A stretch of DNA of 64,000 nt from Streptomyces sp. A1277 (GCF_004795015.1 NZ_SSBI01000003.1:62001-126000); one strand, 5' to 3'. Numbered from the stretch's first letter, positions 16,289-27,811 are shown. Notes: generated by a model from the letters alone, not told the origin. A program made the numbers and translations.

Positions 16289-18238
16289 CTACAGTCCCTT
16301 GGTCTTGATGGTGATGGTGCTGCCCTCGGGGGCCTTGTCGCCGCCGTCCACGGACTGGCTCGCGATCTTGTCGCTGAAGGAGAGGAACGGGCGGTCGACC
16401 TTGACCTCGAAGCCCGCCGCCTCCAGCTCGCCGCGGGCGTCGTCCGCGTCCTTGCCGGTGACGTCCGGCACCTCGATCATCCGGGGCCCGTCGGACACGG
16501 TCAGCGTGACGGTGTCGCCCTCGGCCGCCTCGGTGCCCTCGGCCGGCGACTGGCGGGCGACATCGCCCTTGTCCTCGGGCGAGTGCACCCGGCCGGGCGC
16601 GACCTCGGCCTTCAGCCCCTCGTCGGCCAGCGCGTCGGTGGCGTCCTCGACGGAGAGCCCGGTGACGTCGGGGACGTCCACGGGGCTGCCCTTGGAGACC
16701 ACGAGCGCGACCGCCGAGTCCGGATGGCGCTCGGTGCCCGCCTCGGGGTCCGTGCGCACCACCTCGCCGGCCGCCACGTCGTCGCTGAACTCCTTGGTGA
16801 CCATGCCGGGGAGCAGGCCCGCCTTCTTCAGCTGCCGCTTGGCGTCGGCCAGGCGGATGCCCTCGACGTCGGGCACCTCCACGATCTCCGGCCCGCGCGA
16901 GACGACGAGCGCGACCGAGCCGTTGTCCCTGATCCGCGCGCCCGACTTCGGGTCGCTGCTGATCACCTTGCCCCGGTCGACGGTGTCGCTGTAGGCGCGC
17001 TCGACGCCCTTCACGTCGAGACCGCTGTCCGAGAGCCGCTGCCGGGCGGTCTTCTCGGTCTGGCCGAGCAGTGAGGGGACCTTGGTGAACTGCCCCGAGT
17101 TGATGTACCAGACGCCGCCGCCGACGCCCAGGACCAGCAGCACCGCGAGGACCGCCGCGATCAGGCCGCGCCGGGGTCCGCCGCGCAGCCCGGTCCGGCG
17201 GGGCGGCAGCGGGTCCTCCGGGGGCGGGGGCATCTCCAGCCGGTCGGTGTGGTGGGCGGTGCCCAGCTCCTGCGGGAGGACCCGGGGGAGCACCGTCGTA
17301 CGCGCGTCGGTCTTCTCGGTGTCCCCGCCCGCCTCGGCCTCGTCCCGCGCCCCGGTGCGGGCCTGCGGGGGTACGGCGTCGAGCTGCGCGTCCGTGAGGG
17401 CGTCGCGCGCCCCGCGGGCCTCGGCGAGCAGCGCCACCGCGTCGAACGGGCGGGCCTCCGGGTCCCGGGCGGTGGCGCTCGCCACCAGCTCGTCCAGTTC
17501 GGGGGCGAGCCCGGGGACGGCGGCGGACGGGGGCGCCACGTCCTCGTTCAGGTGCTGGTAGATGATCTGGGCGGCCGAATCGCCGTCACGCGGCTTGTCG
17601 CCGGTCAGCATCTCGTACAGCACCACACCGCAGGCGTACACGTCGGCGCGGGTGTCGGCCGTGCCGTGCTCGATCTGCTCGGGGGCGAGGTAGGAGACGG
17701 TGCCGAGGATCGTCCCGGTGGTGTTCGTCACCGCGTCCACGGCCCTGACCAGGCCGAAGTCGGCGACCTTGACCCGGCCGTCGTCCCCGATCAGCACGTT
17801 CTCCGGCTTCATGTCGCGGTGCACGAAGCCCGCCCGGTGCGCCGCGCCGAGCGCCGCGAGCACCGACTCCAGGATGTCCAGCGCGGCCCTCGGCCGGAGC
17901 GCGCCGCGCTCGCTCAGCACATCGCGCAGCGTGCACCCGGCGACGTACTCCATGGCCAGGTAGACGTACTGCCCCTGGGCGCCCTGGTCGAAGACCGCGA
18001 CGACGTTGGGGTGGGCGAGGTGCGCCACCGACTTGGCCTCGCGGATGAAGCGCTCGACGAACGAGGCGTCGGTCGCGAGCGCCGGGTGCATCACCTTGAG
18101 GGCGAGCACCCGGTCGAGCCGGGTGTCCATGGCCCGGTAGACCGTGGCCATGCCGCCCACGGCGATGCGGGCATCGACGCGGTAGCGGCCGTCGAGCAGC
18201 TGCCCGACGAGGGGGTCCTGGAGGGTCGTATCCACCAT
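16289..18238 (-). CDS. PASTA-domain Ser/Thr protein kinase (PknB/PknL-like)
   Basis: 649 aa. Membrane Ser/Thr kinase. The kinase domain is at about 15-275: glycine loop VGGMATVYRA, Lys48 in ALKVM, catalytic Asp142 in FVHRDMKPENVL, VADFGLVRA, and a GTVSYLAPEQ activation segment. A linker and one transmembrane helix (about 357-378) precede four PASTA units (VPSLLG, VPDVEG, VPDVTG, VPDVTG), which sense muropeptide or lipid II outside. Its place close to DAHP synthase and an Rv2175c-like gene parallels PknL of M. tuberculosis, although PknL lacks PASTA units as I recall. It probably links wall status to growth near the dcw cluster. Confidence 0.93.
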   Translation of the reverse strand: MVDTTLQDPLVGQLLDGRYRVDARIAVGGMATVYRAMDTRLDRVLALKVMHPALATDASFVERFIREAKSVAHLAHPNVVAVFDQGAQGQYVYLAMEYVAGCTLRDVLSERGALRPRAALDILESVLAALGAAHRAGFVHRDMKPENVLIGDDGRVKVADFGLVRAVDAVTNTTGTILGTVSYLAPEQIEHGTADTRADVYACGVVLYEMLTGDKPRDGDSAAQIIYQHLNEDVAPPSAAVPGLAPELDELVASATARDPEARPFDAVALLAEARGARDALTDAQLDAVPPQARTGARDEAEAGGDTEKTDARTTVLPRVLPQELGTAHHTDRLEMPPPPEDPLPPRRTGLRGGPRRGLIAAVLAVLLVLGVGGGVWYINSGQFTKVPSLLGQTEKTARQRLSDSGLDVKGVERAYSDTVDRGKVISSDPKSGARIRDNGSVALVVSRGPEIVEVPDVEGIRLADAKRQLKKAGLLPGMVTKEFSDDVAAGEVVRTDPEAGTERHPDSAVALVVSKGSPVDVPDVTGLSVEDATDALADEGLKAEVAPGRVHSPEDKGDVARQSPAEGTEAAEGDTVTLTVSDGPRMIEVPDVTGKDADDARGELEAAGFEVKVDRPFLSFSDKIASQSVDGGDKAPEGSTITIKTKGL

Positions 18239-18367
18239 GCGAGTCTACGAGCCGCCACCGACACGCCCGACGGTCCGGGGCGAACCCGGCGCCGGACTGG
18301 AGCCGAGCCGTGACAGGGACATGCGGGCCGCGGGCCGGAATCCCGGGTTCCCGCGGTCCGGCGGCCC

Positions 18368-20597
<2,230 letters not shown>

Positions 20598-20607
20598 GGG
20601 CGTCCAG

Positions 20608-20702
20608 CCCCTCCCTTCGCCGGCATGACCCGGATCAGGTTCGTACGGTCGGAGGCCGCCAGCCTCCCTCTCAGCCCGGTGCGTCCGGGCTCCCGCGAGT
20701 GT
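20608..20702 (-). promoter_or_regulatory. TPP riboswitch (THI element)
   Basis: Read leftward: CTGAGAGGG at 20674-20666, the variable P3 arm, then ACCTGATCCGGGTCATGCCG followed by GCGAAGGGAGG ending near 20610. These are the two conserved halves of the thiamine pyrophosphate aptamer. The terminal AAGGGAGGGG doubles as the thiO ribosome binding site, so ligand-stabilised closing of P1 should hide it. No separate terminator hairpin is visible between aptamer and gene, which favours translational control. Confidence 0.95.
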
Positions 20703-20806
20703 CTTACGGTGGCCACCCTAACGACCTCGCCCGCGGAGCGGGCAGGGAGGGCGGTGGCTGCGGCCACCACTTTCCTGACGCCCCGTCAGATGCGTAAGGT
20801 GGACAG

Positions 20807-22108
20807 GTGAGCGAGCAGCAGCGGGCCGAGCGGCCCGACGAGCGGACGGAGCGCCGGGTCGTCATCGCCGGCGCGGGCATGGCGGGCGTGCAGACCGCGG
20901 TCGCCCTGCGGGAACAGGGCTTCACCGGGCCCGTCACCCTGATCGGCGCCGAACCCCACCGGCCCTACGACCGGCCCCCGCTGTCCAAGGCGGTGCTGCT
21001 CGGCAAGGCCGAGGAGTCCGCCTTCGACATCGACTTCGAAGGGCTCGGCATCGCCCTGCGCCTGGGCTGCGAGGTGACCGGGGTGCGCACCGGCGCCCAC
21101 GAACTGGACACCTCGGCGGGCCCGGTCCCCTACGACGTCCTGGTCCTCGCCACCGGCGCCGAACCCGTCGCCCTGCCCGGCTCGGACGGGGTGCCCGGCG
21201 TCCATCTCCTGCGCACCCTGGACGACGCGGCCCGGCTGCGCCCCGTCCTCGCGGCGGGCCACGCCGTCGTGGTCGTCGGCGCCGGCTGGATCGGCGCCGA
21301 ATTCGCCACCGCCGCCCGCGCCGCCGGCTGCGCGGTCACCGTCGTCGAGGCCGCCGACCGCCCCCTGGCCGGCGCGCTGCCCGCCGAGGTCACCGCCCCG
21401 ATGGCCGCCTGGTACGAGGAGAGCGGCGCCCGGCTCCTCACCGGGGCCCGGGTGGCCCGCGTCGAGCCCGGCGCGGTGGTCCTCGCAGACGGCCGCACCC
21501 TGCCCGCCGACGCGGTCGTCGTCGGCATCGGCGCCCGGCCCGCCACCGGCTGGCTCGCGGACTCCGGGATCGCGCTCGGCCCCGAAGGATCGGTGACCGC
21601 CGACGCGGCGCTGCGCACCTCGCAGCCCGATGTGTACGCGGTCGGCGACTGCGCCTCCTTCCCCTCCGCCCGCTACGGCACCCGCCTGGTCGTCCACCAC
21701 TGGGATAACGCCCTCCAGGGCCCCCGGACCGCCGCCGCCCACATCGCGGAACAGGGCGGGGCGCCGGCGGCCGACGGCGCGGAACAGGGCGGGGCGCAGG
21801 CGGCCGACGGCGCGGCGGAGATCCCGCCCTACGACCCCGTGCCCTACTTCTGGTCCGAGCAGTTCGGCCGGTTCGTCCAGTACGCGGGCCACCACGCGGA
21901 CGCCGACACCCTGCTGTGGCGCGGCGACCCGGCCGATCCCGCCTGGTCGGTGTGCTGGCTGCGGGGCGGCGTCCTGGCCGCCGTGCTCGCCGTCGGCCGG
22001 CCGCGCGACCTGGCCCAGGGGCGCCGGCTCATCGAGGCGGGGGCCCGGCTCGATACGGAACGGGCCGGCGACCCGTCCGTACCGCTGAAGTCGGCGGTGC
22101 TGCCGTGA
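20807..22108 (+). CDS. NAD(P)/FAD oxidoreductase, ferredoxin reductase type
   Basis: 433 aa. Two-dinucleotide-binding flavoprotein like putidaredoxin/rubredoxin reductases: FAD fold VVIAGAGMAGVQTAVAL, HRPYDRPPLSK, NAD(P) fold VVVVGAGWIGAEFA, and DVYAVGDCASF near the second FAD motif, then a Reductase_C-like domain (YFWSEQFGRFVQYAG). An insert EQGGAPAADGA/EQGGAQAADGA at about 314-335 is a 33-base in-frame tandem duplication. The GTG at 20807 follows GGTGGACAG. The redox partner is unknown; no ferredoxin or P450 gene is adjacent. Confidence 0.88.
   Translation: MSEQQRAERPDERTERRVVIAGAGMAGVQTAVALREQGFTGPVTLIGAEPHRPYDRPPLSKAVLLGKAEESAFDIDFEGLGIALRLGCEVTGVRTGAHELDTSAGPVPYDVLVLATGAEPVALPGSDGVPGVHLLRTLDDAARLRPVLAAGHAVVVVGAGWIGAEFATAARAAGCAVTVVEAADRPLAGALPAEVTAPMAAWYEESGARLLTGARVARVEPGAVVLADGRTLPADAVVVGIGARPATGWLADSGIALGPEGSVTADAALRTSQPDVYAVGDCASFPSARYGTRLVVHHWDNALQGPRTAAAHIAEQGGAPAADGAEQGGAQAADGAAEIPPYDPVPYFWSEQFGRFVQYAGHHADADTLLWRGDPADPAWSVCWLRGGVLAAVLAVGRPRDLAQGRRLIEAGARLDTERAGDPSVPLKSAVLP
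21748..21813. repeat. 33-bp in-frame tandem duplication
   Basis: Two copies of a 33-base unit starting GGAACAGGGCGGGGCGC, differing by a single CC/AG change, encode an 11-residue repeat in a loop of the flavoprotein. Confidence 0.85.
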
Positions 22109-22173
22109 GCGCGCGCCCCTGAAGGGCCGCGTCCGGGTTTCCGCTGTCAGTCCGGGATGGCAGGCTTGTCCCC

Positions 22174-22539
22174 GTGACCGAGATTGACGCAAAGATCGAT
22201 GCACTCGTCCCCGCCTGGCTCCACCTGCCCGACATCGCGGAAATGCTCGATGTCGAGGTGACGCGTGTGCGGCAGCTGGTCAAGGAGGGCCAGCTCATCG
22301 CCGTACGCCGTGGGGAGAACCGGGCGCTCCAGGTGCCGGCCGCCTTCATCGACGGCAGCCGGGTGGTCAAGGGCCTCTCCGGGACCCTGACGCTCCTGAA
22401 GGACGACGGCTACTCCGACGAGGAGATGCTCGAATGGCTCTTCACCCCCGACCCGACCCTGCCCGGCACCCCCGCGCAGGCACTGAGTGAGAATCGCGGC
22501 ACGGAGGTGAAGCGCCGCGCCCAGGCGCTCGCCGTCTGA
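22174..22539 (+). CDS. Rv2175c-family DNA-binding protein
   Basis: 121 aa. Contains a MerR/excisionase-like winged helix ([41 protein letters not shown]) and a C-terminal helical domain ([14 protein letters not shown]). M. tuberculosis Rv2175c binds DNA and is a substrate of the neighbouring kinase PknL; here a PASTA kinase lies 4 kb away with thi genes in between, so the pairing may be preserved. GTG at 22174. A strong hairpin follows, so it is probably monocistronic. Target genes unknown. Confidence 0.88.
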   Translation: MTEIDAKIDALVPAWLHLPDIAEMLDVEVTRVRQLVKEGQLIAVRRGENRALQVPAAFIDGSRVVKGLSGTLTLLKDDGYSDEEMLEWLFTPDPTLPGTPAQALSENRGTEVKRRAQALAV

Positions 22540-22553
22540 CCGACCGCAGTACC

Positions 22554-22592
22554 GGGAACGCGGGCCGCACCGCACGGGCGGCCCGCGTTCCC
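22554..22592 (+). terminator. Perfect 15-bp hairpin
   Basis: GGGAACGCGGGCCGC and GCGGCCCGCGTTCCC form a perfect stem with a 9-base loop, 15 bases after the stop of the Rv2175c-like gene. Confidence 0.85.
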
Positions 22593-22643
22593 GCGCCGCA
22601 CCACCGATCCGCCGCCATCGCCTTCCCCGGGGGGAACCGCACC

Positions 22644-23297
22644 ATGTCCACGCCTCGCGCGACACTGTCCGATGCCCGGCTCTACCTGTGCACGGACGCC
22701 CGCAGGCGCCAGGGCGACCTTTCCGAGTTCCTCGACGCGGTGCTCTCGGGCGGGGTGGACATCGTCCAGCTGCGCGACAAGGGCATGGAGGCGGCCGAGG
22801 AGCTCGACCACCTCGCCGTCCTCGCCGACGCCTGCAAGCGCCACGGCAAGCTCCTCGCGGTCAACGACCGGGCGGACGTCGCCCACGCCATCGGCTCGGA
22901 CGTGCTGCACCTGGGCCAGGGCGACCTTCCGGTGCCCGCCGCCCGCGCGGTCATCGGCCCGGACGCGGTCATCGGCCGCTCCACGCACGCCGAGCCCGAG
23001 GTCGACGCGGCCGTCGCCGAGCCCGGCGTCGACTACTTCTGCACCGGCCCCTGCTGGCCCACCCCGACCAAGCCCGGGCGGCACGCCCCCGGGCTGGACC
23101 TCGTGCGCTACGCGGCCTCGCTCGCCCCCGCCCGCCCGTGGTTCGCCATCGGCGGGATCGACGCGGACAACCTTGACCAGGTGCTGGACGCCGGAGCCCG
23201 CCGGATCGTCGTCGTACGGGCCCTCACCGAGGCGTCCGATCCGGGCGCCGCCGCCGCTGAACTGGCACGCAGGGTCCGCGAGCGCGCCGGGGCCTGA
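22644..23297 (+). CDS. thiE: Thiamine-phosphate synthase
   Basis: 217 aa. Joins the pyrimidine and thiazole halves into thiamine phosphate. TIM-barrel marks: [55 protein letters not shown], the phosphate-binding [12 protein letters not shown] and [10 protein letters not shown]. The ATG at 22644 follows CCCCGGGGGGAACCGC. It lies on the opposite strand from thiOSG, 2 kb away, and has no riboswitch of its own that I can see. Confidence 0.95.
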   Translation: MSTPRATLSDARLYLCTDARRRQGDLSEFLDAVLSGGVDIVQLRDKGMEAAEELDHLAVLADACKRHGKLLAVNDRADVAHAIGSDVLHLGQGDLPVPAARAVIGPDAVIGRSTHAEPEVDAAVAEPGVDYFCTGPCWPTPTKPGRHAPGLDLVRYAASLAPARPWFAIGGIDADNLDQVLDAGARRIVVVRALTEASDPGAAAAELARRVRERAGA

Positions 23298-23425
23298 CGG
23301 GACGGTCGCGTCCGGAACGGCGGGTCTGGGACAGATCTGTCCGAAGGGTGGACAAGAATCAGTCAATTCCGGCAAATGTCCCCGGTTCGGTTGGGAGGCC
23401 GCTCCGCCCTGGTTAACCTGCCGGT

Positions 23426-24343
23426 ATGGCCCTTGGCACACCCTCCACCAGGACAGATCACGCGCGCACCGTGCGTGAGATGCTCGCGACCGGCGAGACC
23501 TCGTACTCGTTCGAGTTCTGGGCGCCCAAGACCGAGAAGGGCGAGCGCAACCTGTGGAACGCGCTGCGCCGGGTCGAGGCGGTCGGGCCGAGCTTCGTCT
23601 CCGTGACGTACGGGGCCGGCGGCTCCACCCGCGCCGGGACGGTGAAGGCCACCCAGGACATCGCCGCCGAATCCACGCTCACCCCGGTCGCCCACCTCAC
23701 GGCGGTCAACCACTCCGTCGCCGAACTGCGCAACATGGTCGGCCAGTACGCGGACGCCGGCATCCGGAACATCCTCGCCGTGCGCGGGGACCCGCCGGGC
23801 GATCCGATGGGCCCGTGGGTCGAGCACCCGCAGGGCGTGAAGTACGCGGCCGACCTGGTCCGGCTGATCAAGGAGGCCGGCGACTTCTGCGTCGGCGTCG
23901 CGGCGTTCCCCGAGAGGCACCCGCGCTCCGCCGACTGGGACACCGACGTCCGGTACTTCGTGGACAAGTGCCGCGCGGGCGCCGACTACGCGATCACACA
24001 GATGTTCTTCGACCCGGAGGCGTATCTGCGGATGCGTGACCGGGTGGTCGCCGCGGGTTGCGACACCCCGATCATCCCCGAGGTCATGCCGGTCACCAGC
24101 GTCCGGCAGTTGGAGCGATTCGCCCAGCTCAGCAACGCGACGCTGCCCGCCGAGCTGAAAGAGCGCATCCTCGCCGCCAAGGACGACCCCGCGGCTGTAC
24201 GCTCCATTGGCATCGACTTCGCAACGCGGTTCTGCGCGAAGCTGCTGTCCGAGGGTGTGCCCGGACTGCACTTCATCACGTTGAACAACTCGACTGCGAC
24301 GCTCGAGATCTACGAGAATCTCGGACTGCACAAGCAGTCGTGA
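23426..24343 (+). CDS. metF: Methylenetetrahydrofolate reductase
   Basis: 305 aa. FAD enzyme reducing 5,10-methylene-THF to 5-methyl-THF for methionine synthesis. [19 protein letters not shown] carries the catalytic Glu region, [16 protein letters not shown] and VRGDPPGDP bind FAD/folate, and [12 protein letters not shown] with [10 protein letters not shown] completes the barrel. The ATG at 23426 fits the family start. The upstream region shows no S-box or B12 riboswitch. In M. tuberculosis the equivalent locus beside pknL encodes Rv2172c, an MTHFR-related protein. Confidence 0.95.
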   Translation: MALGTPSTRTDHARTVREMLATGETSYSFEFWAPKTEKGERNLWNALRRVEAVGPSFVSVTYGAGGSTRAGTVKATQDIAAESTLTPVAHLTAVNHSVAELRNMVGQYADAGIRNILAVRGDPPGDPMGPWVEHPQGVKYAADLVRLIKEAGDFCVGVAAFPERHPRSADWDTDVRYFVDKCRAGADYAITQMFFDPEAYLRMRDRVVAAGCDTPIIPEVMPVTSVRQLERFAQLSNATLPAELKERILAAKDDPAAVRSIGIDFATRFCAKLLSEGVPGLHFITLNNSTATLEIYENLGLHKQS

Positions 24344-24393
24344 CCGGCCGTACCCGCCACCACCCGGGGCGGTGGCCGTAGAAGGGGGCGGGC

Positions 24394-25263
24394 ATGGGCT
24401 GGACGGTCCTCTACATCGCGTTCGGTGTCGTCGCGCTGTGGCTGCTCGGCGAGGTACTGCTGCAGTACAAGGCCCGGCTCCGCTGGCGTCTGCTCGCCTT
24501 CACCGGCTTCCTCGGTGTGGTCATCGGCGTGCTGATGCCGTCCGTGCCCGTCATCGCCCTCGGCGCGGTGGCCTTCGCCACCGGCCAGACCTACGTCACG
24601 CTCTCGTTCCGCAAGGGCTTCTCGACCGGCTGGGCGGTAGGGGGCAAGCCCGGGGAGAGCCGCCGCCGGCGCGGCGGAGGCGACCGCAAGCCCACGCTGG
24701 AGGTCTCCGGCCTGGAGGCGGAGCACGAGGGCGACGCCCCGATGGCCCCGCCGTCCGCCGCCGCGGTCTACGAGACGGAGCCGATGCCCGAGGACACCGG
24801 GCAGTACGGCGTCTGCACCGCGCAGCCGCAGCAGCCGCAGCAGCCGCAGCAGGAACCCCAGGCCGCACCGCAGTACGACGCGTACGACCCCTACGCCGGC
24901 CACCCGGCCCACCAGCCGCAGCCCCAGGGCCAGGACACCTACGCCGGGGCCGGCCCGTACGACTACGGCACGGACCAGCAGCAGTACGCCGCCTACTCCG
25001 ACCCGTACATCGGCACCACCGCGAGCACCCCGCAGTACGGCACCTACGACGGCTACGGGAACTACGACGCCTACGGCGACCAGCAGCAGCACCCCGGGGC
25101 GTACGCGCAGTCCGAGACGTACGGCTCGGAGACCCCGCCGGGCGGTGTCTGGGTGCCGCAGCAGCGCGAGAGCGAGCAGTACCCGGCGGAGCAGCCCGCC
25201 GCCCGGCCGGCCCCGTACCCCAACGGCTACGACACCGGCTACAACGACCAGTACCGCTACTGA
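24394..25263 (+). CDS. Membrane protein with Q/P/Y-rich disordered tail
   Basis: 289 aa. Two N-terminal transmembrane helices (about 4-24 and 33-60), then a basic stretch (RKGFSTGW, RRRRGGG) and a 190-residue tail rich in Gln, Pro, Tyr and Gly, with PQQ repeats at about 147-160 and many YDAYDPY/YGTYDGYG motifs. The tail is predicted disordered and cytosolic, and its Tyr-rich composition is like condensate-forming segments. ATG at 24394, 50 bases after metF, possibly one transcript. I know no function. Frame, codon bias and conserved helices support a real gene. Confidence 0.8.
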   Translation: MGWTVLYIAFGVVALWLLGEVLLQYKARLRWRLLAFTGFLGVVIGVLMPSVPVIALGAVAFATGQTYVTLSFRKGFSTGWAVGGKPGESRRRRGGGDRKPTLEVSGLEAEHEGDAPMAPPSAAAVYETEPMPEDTGQYGVCTAQPQQPQQPQQEPQAAPQYDAYDPYAGHPAHQPQPQGQDTYAGAGPYDYGTDQQQYAAYSDPYIGTTASTPQYGTYDGYGNYDAYGDQQQHPGAYAQSETYGSETPPGGVWVPQQRESEQYPAEQPAARPAPYPNGYDTGYNDQYRY

Positions 25264-25282
25264 CGGCTCGTCGGCCGACGGG

Positions 25283-26800
25283 TCACTGCGACCCGCGGAA
25301 GCCGTCCCCCTCGACCACGGTCCCCGCGACCAGCGCCCCGGACATGCCCGCGTGCGCCAGGCCACCGCCCGGATGCGACCAGCCGCCCGCCAGCAACAGC
25401 CCAGGCAGCCGGGTGCGGTTGGCGGCGTGGAGGAACCCGCCCCCGGCACCCGCCAGCGCCGGTGCGGGAACGGCGCCGCCCTCCGCGCCCGTGTCCGCGG
25501 CCGTCTCGACGGGCGTCCGCACCCACGTGTGCAGCACCCGCTCGCGCAGACCCGGCACGGCCGCGCCCGCCGCGTCGATCAGCGTGTCCGCGTACCGCGC
25601 GCGCAGCGCCTCGTCCGTCCAGTCCACCGGGCCGTGCGGGGCGACCGTCGCCGTCAGCGTCACCGCCTCGTGCGCCGCGTCGGGTCGGGTCGAGGGGTCG
25701 TCAGGGCGCAGCACGGTCACCGTGGGGTGCGCGGCGGTCCGGCCCCCGAACACCGCCGCGCGCTCGGCCGCCCCGTCCGCCGGATGCACCACCGTCCGGT
25801 GCACGGCGTCCGCCGGCCGGCCCCCGCGCAGCGCCAGCAGGACCACGAACCGGCCGGCCGCACCGGCACCGCCCGCCCTCGGCTGCACCGTCACATCGCC
25901 CTCGTCCCACAGCTCCTGACCCGGCACCAGGTCCGGGCGCGGCCGTGCGCCCAGCACCACGCGGTCGGCCTCCGCGACCGTCCCGTCCGCCAGCTCCACC
26001 CCCGCCGCCCGGCCGTCCTTCTCCACGACCCGGGCCACCTCGGCTCCGAAGGCGAACTCCACCTTCCGCGCCAGGCACCGCTCGTACACCGCCCGCGCCA
26101 GCGCGCGCATGCCGCCCATGACGTACCAGCTGCCGAACGTCTCCTCCATGTACGGCAGGAGGGCCGCGCTCGCCGGGGCGCGCAGGGGGTCCAGGCCGTA
26201 GCCGAGCGCGTATCCGTCGAGCAGGGCCGCCAGCCGGGGGTCCGCCAGCTCCCAGGCGCCGATCTCCGCCACCGTCCCCGCCCGCCGGGCCGGGCGCAGC
26301 AGCCGCCGCCGCTCCTCGGCCGGATACGGATCGCGGGCCAGCACCTGCCAGTCGGGGCGCAGCGGCTCCTCCAGGAGCGGCCGGCGGGAGCGGTCCCAGG
26401 CATCCCGGGCCCGGTCGAGGAAGGCCCCCCACTTCGTGCCCGCCCCGCCGCCGAGCGCGGCGTCCAGGGCGGCGACGGTCCCGGCACGCGACGCGTTCGG
26501 CAGGGACACCGCGGTCCCGTCAGCGAAGACATGACGGCTCGCCGGGTCCACCTGGGCCAGCGTGACGCACCGCTCCAGCGGCTCCTTGCCGGTCTTCACG
26601 AACAGGTCCCGGTAGACCGCGGGGAGATGGAGCAGACCGGGCCCGGTGTCGAACGCGAAGCCCTCATCGGCGTGCCGGCCGAGCGAGCCGCCGTACGTCT
26701 GCGACCGCTCGTACACCGTCACCCGGTGGCCTGCCACGGCCAGCCGGGCCGCCGCCGCCATCGCGCCCATCCCGGCGCCGATCACCGCAATTCGTGCCAT
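25283..26800 (-). CDS. Phytoene desaturase-like FAD oxidoreductase
   Basis: 505 aa. CrtI/amine-oxidase-like flavoprotein. N-terminal FAD fold ARIAVIGAGMGAMAAAARLAV with YERSQTYGG; the C-terminal FAD block is LLLAGGWSHPGGGLAHAGMSGALVA, typical of carotene desaturase/isomerase relatives (CrtI, CrtD, all-trans-retinol saturase). No carotenoid cluster is nearby, so the substrate is unknown. The ATG at 26800 begins MARIAVIGAG, exactly where the family starts. It is downstream of the DUF4126 gene on the same strand (38 bases), so they may be co-transcribed. Confidence 0.87.
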   Translation of the reverse strand: MARIAVIGAGMGAMAAAARLAVAGHRVTVYERSQTYGGSLGRHADEGFAFDTGPGLLHLPAVYRDLFVKTGKEPLERCVTLAQVDPASRHVFADGTAVSLPNASRAGTVAALDAALGGGAGTKWGAFLDRARDAWDRSRRPLLEEPLRPDWQVLARDPYPAEERRRLLRPARRAGTVAEIGAWELADPRLAALLDGYALGYGLDPLRAPASAALLPYMEETFGSWYVMGGMRALARAVYERCLARKVEFAFGAEVARVVEKDGRAAGVELADGTVAEADRVVLGARPRPDLVPGQELWDEGDVTVQPRAGGAGAAGRFVVLLALRGGRPADAVHRTVVHPADGAAERAAVFGGRTAAHPTVTVLRPDDPSTRPDAAHEAVTLTATVAPHGPVDWTDEALRARYADTLIDAAGAAVPGLRERVLHTWVRTPVETAADTGAEGGAVPAPALAGAGGGFLHAANRTRLPGLLLAGGWSHPGGGLAHAGMSGALVAGTVVEGDGFRGSQ

Positions 26801-26838
26801 GGATGCGACCTTAACGGCCGCCACCGGCAGCCCGGCCG

Positions 26839-27486
26839 TCAGGTCGGCGGCCAGAAGGCAGCCGCCCGGGCCTGCCGCTTCTCCTCGCGGCGCTGCGCCC
26901 TGCGGCGCAGGAACCGGCGGATGCGGGAGGCCAGGAAGACCAGTATCACCACGCCGAGCAACAGCAGCGTCCCGGCGATGGCCGCCGCGATCCACGGGTG
27001 GAATATCGCGAAGGTGACGACCCCGGCGACGCCCAGGTCCTCGGCCGCGCTCAGCGCGATGTTGCTGAACGGCTCGGGGGAGGTGTTGACCGCCATCCGC
27101 GTACCGGCCTTCACCAGATGGCTCACCAGCGCGGTGGAACCCCCGATGGCACCGGCCGCGATCTGGGGCAGCGAACCGCTCTCCCCCGCCAGCAGCGCCG
27201 CCACGACCGCGCCCGCCACCGGTCTGACGACGGTGTGCACCGAGTCCCAGACCGTGTCGACGTACGGGATCTTGTCCGCGACCACCTCGAAGAGGAAGAG
27301 CACGGCGACGACCACGAGCACGTCGGTGCGCTGGAGCGAGGCGGGCACCTCGTCGCTGACGCCGGTCGCGCCGAAGACGCCGAGCAGGAGGACCACCGCG
27401 TACGCGTTGATCCCGCTCGCCCAGCCGCTTGTGAACACCAGGGGGAGTACGGACACGGACGCGATCGTAGCGAGGAGGTCGGACAT
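26839..27486 (-). CDS. DUF4126 membrane protein, predicted MacR target
   Basis: 215 aa. Four or five hydrophobic helices (about 8-40, 52-72, 85-125, 150-185) and a basic C-terminal tail (RIRRFLRRRAQRREEKRQAR). LVFTSGWASGINAYAVVLLLGVFG and AGAIGGSTALVSHLVKAGTRMAVN are conserved DUF4126 blocks. Role unknown. Its start at 27486 lies 24 bases downstream of a perfect TGAGTAC-CC-GTACTCA inverted repeat, the reported MacR site, and MacR targets are typically integral membrane proteins. Confidence 0.87.
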   Translation of the reverse strand: MSDLLATIASVSVLPLVFTSGWASGINAYAVVLLLGVFGATGVSDEVPASLQRTDVLVVVAVLFLFEVVADKIPYVDTVWDSVHTVVRPVAGAVVAALLAGESGSLPQIAAGAIGGSTALVSHLVKAGTRMAVNTSPEPFSNIALSAAEDLGVAGVVTFAIFHPWIAAAIAGTLLLLGVVILVFLASRIRRFLRRRAQRREEKRQARAAAFWPPT

Positions 27487-27510
27487 CGCGGCAGGGCCCG
27501 GACGCCCAGC

Positions 27511-27530
27511 TCTGAGTACCCGTACTCAGA
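27511..27530 (-). promoter_or_regulatory. MacR-type operator
   Basis: TCTGAGTACCCGTACTCAGA has perfect 9-base arms with a 2-base centre. Its inner 16 bases (27513-27528) match TGAGTACNNGTACTCA without mismatch, the consensus I recall for S. coelicolor MacR. It sits 25 bases upstream of the DUF4126 start, where it could control a promoter. Confidence 0.8.
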
Positions 27531-27731
27531 AGCCGGGATGAGTAGCCGCACGGATGGGCCGCGACCTGTCCGAACGGCAGAGTGGTCGCCACGGAAGGGG
27601 CACTGCCCCGGCACCCGCCGGCACGGGGCGGCGGTACCGGAGCGGCACTCCCTTCCGAACGGGGGTGCGCGGCGGAGGACTCGGGACCACGGGGGACACG
27701 GGGTCACGGGGGAAGGTCCTGCGGCAGCACG

Positions 27732-27787
27732 GAAGGCGCCGGTCGGGCGGGCTCGGAAGGATCGGGCCCCGCCGGACCGGCGCCTTC
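27732..27787 (-). terminator. Long hairpin after the TetR gene
   Basis: GAAGGCGCCGGTC pairs with GACCGGCGCCTTC (13 bp), enclosing a second partial GC stem. It lies 25 bases past the TetR stop and ends the ABC/YhgE/TetR transcript. Confidence 0.75.
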
Positions 27788-27811
27788 GTGCGCACGAGGG
27801 GGCGGGCGGCC

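Larger units (their letters stand above)
27487..27811. other. Intergenic region between DUF4126 and TetR genes
   Basis: 325 bases with no convincing gene. It holds the MacR-type inverted repeat at 27511-27530 and a long hairpin at 27732-27787. A rightward ATG frame opens at 27539 but its composition does not look coding. I see nothing else. Confidence 0.7.
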
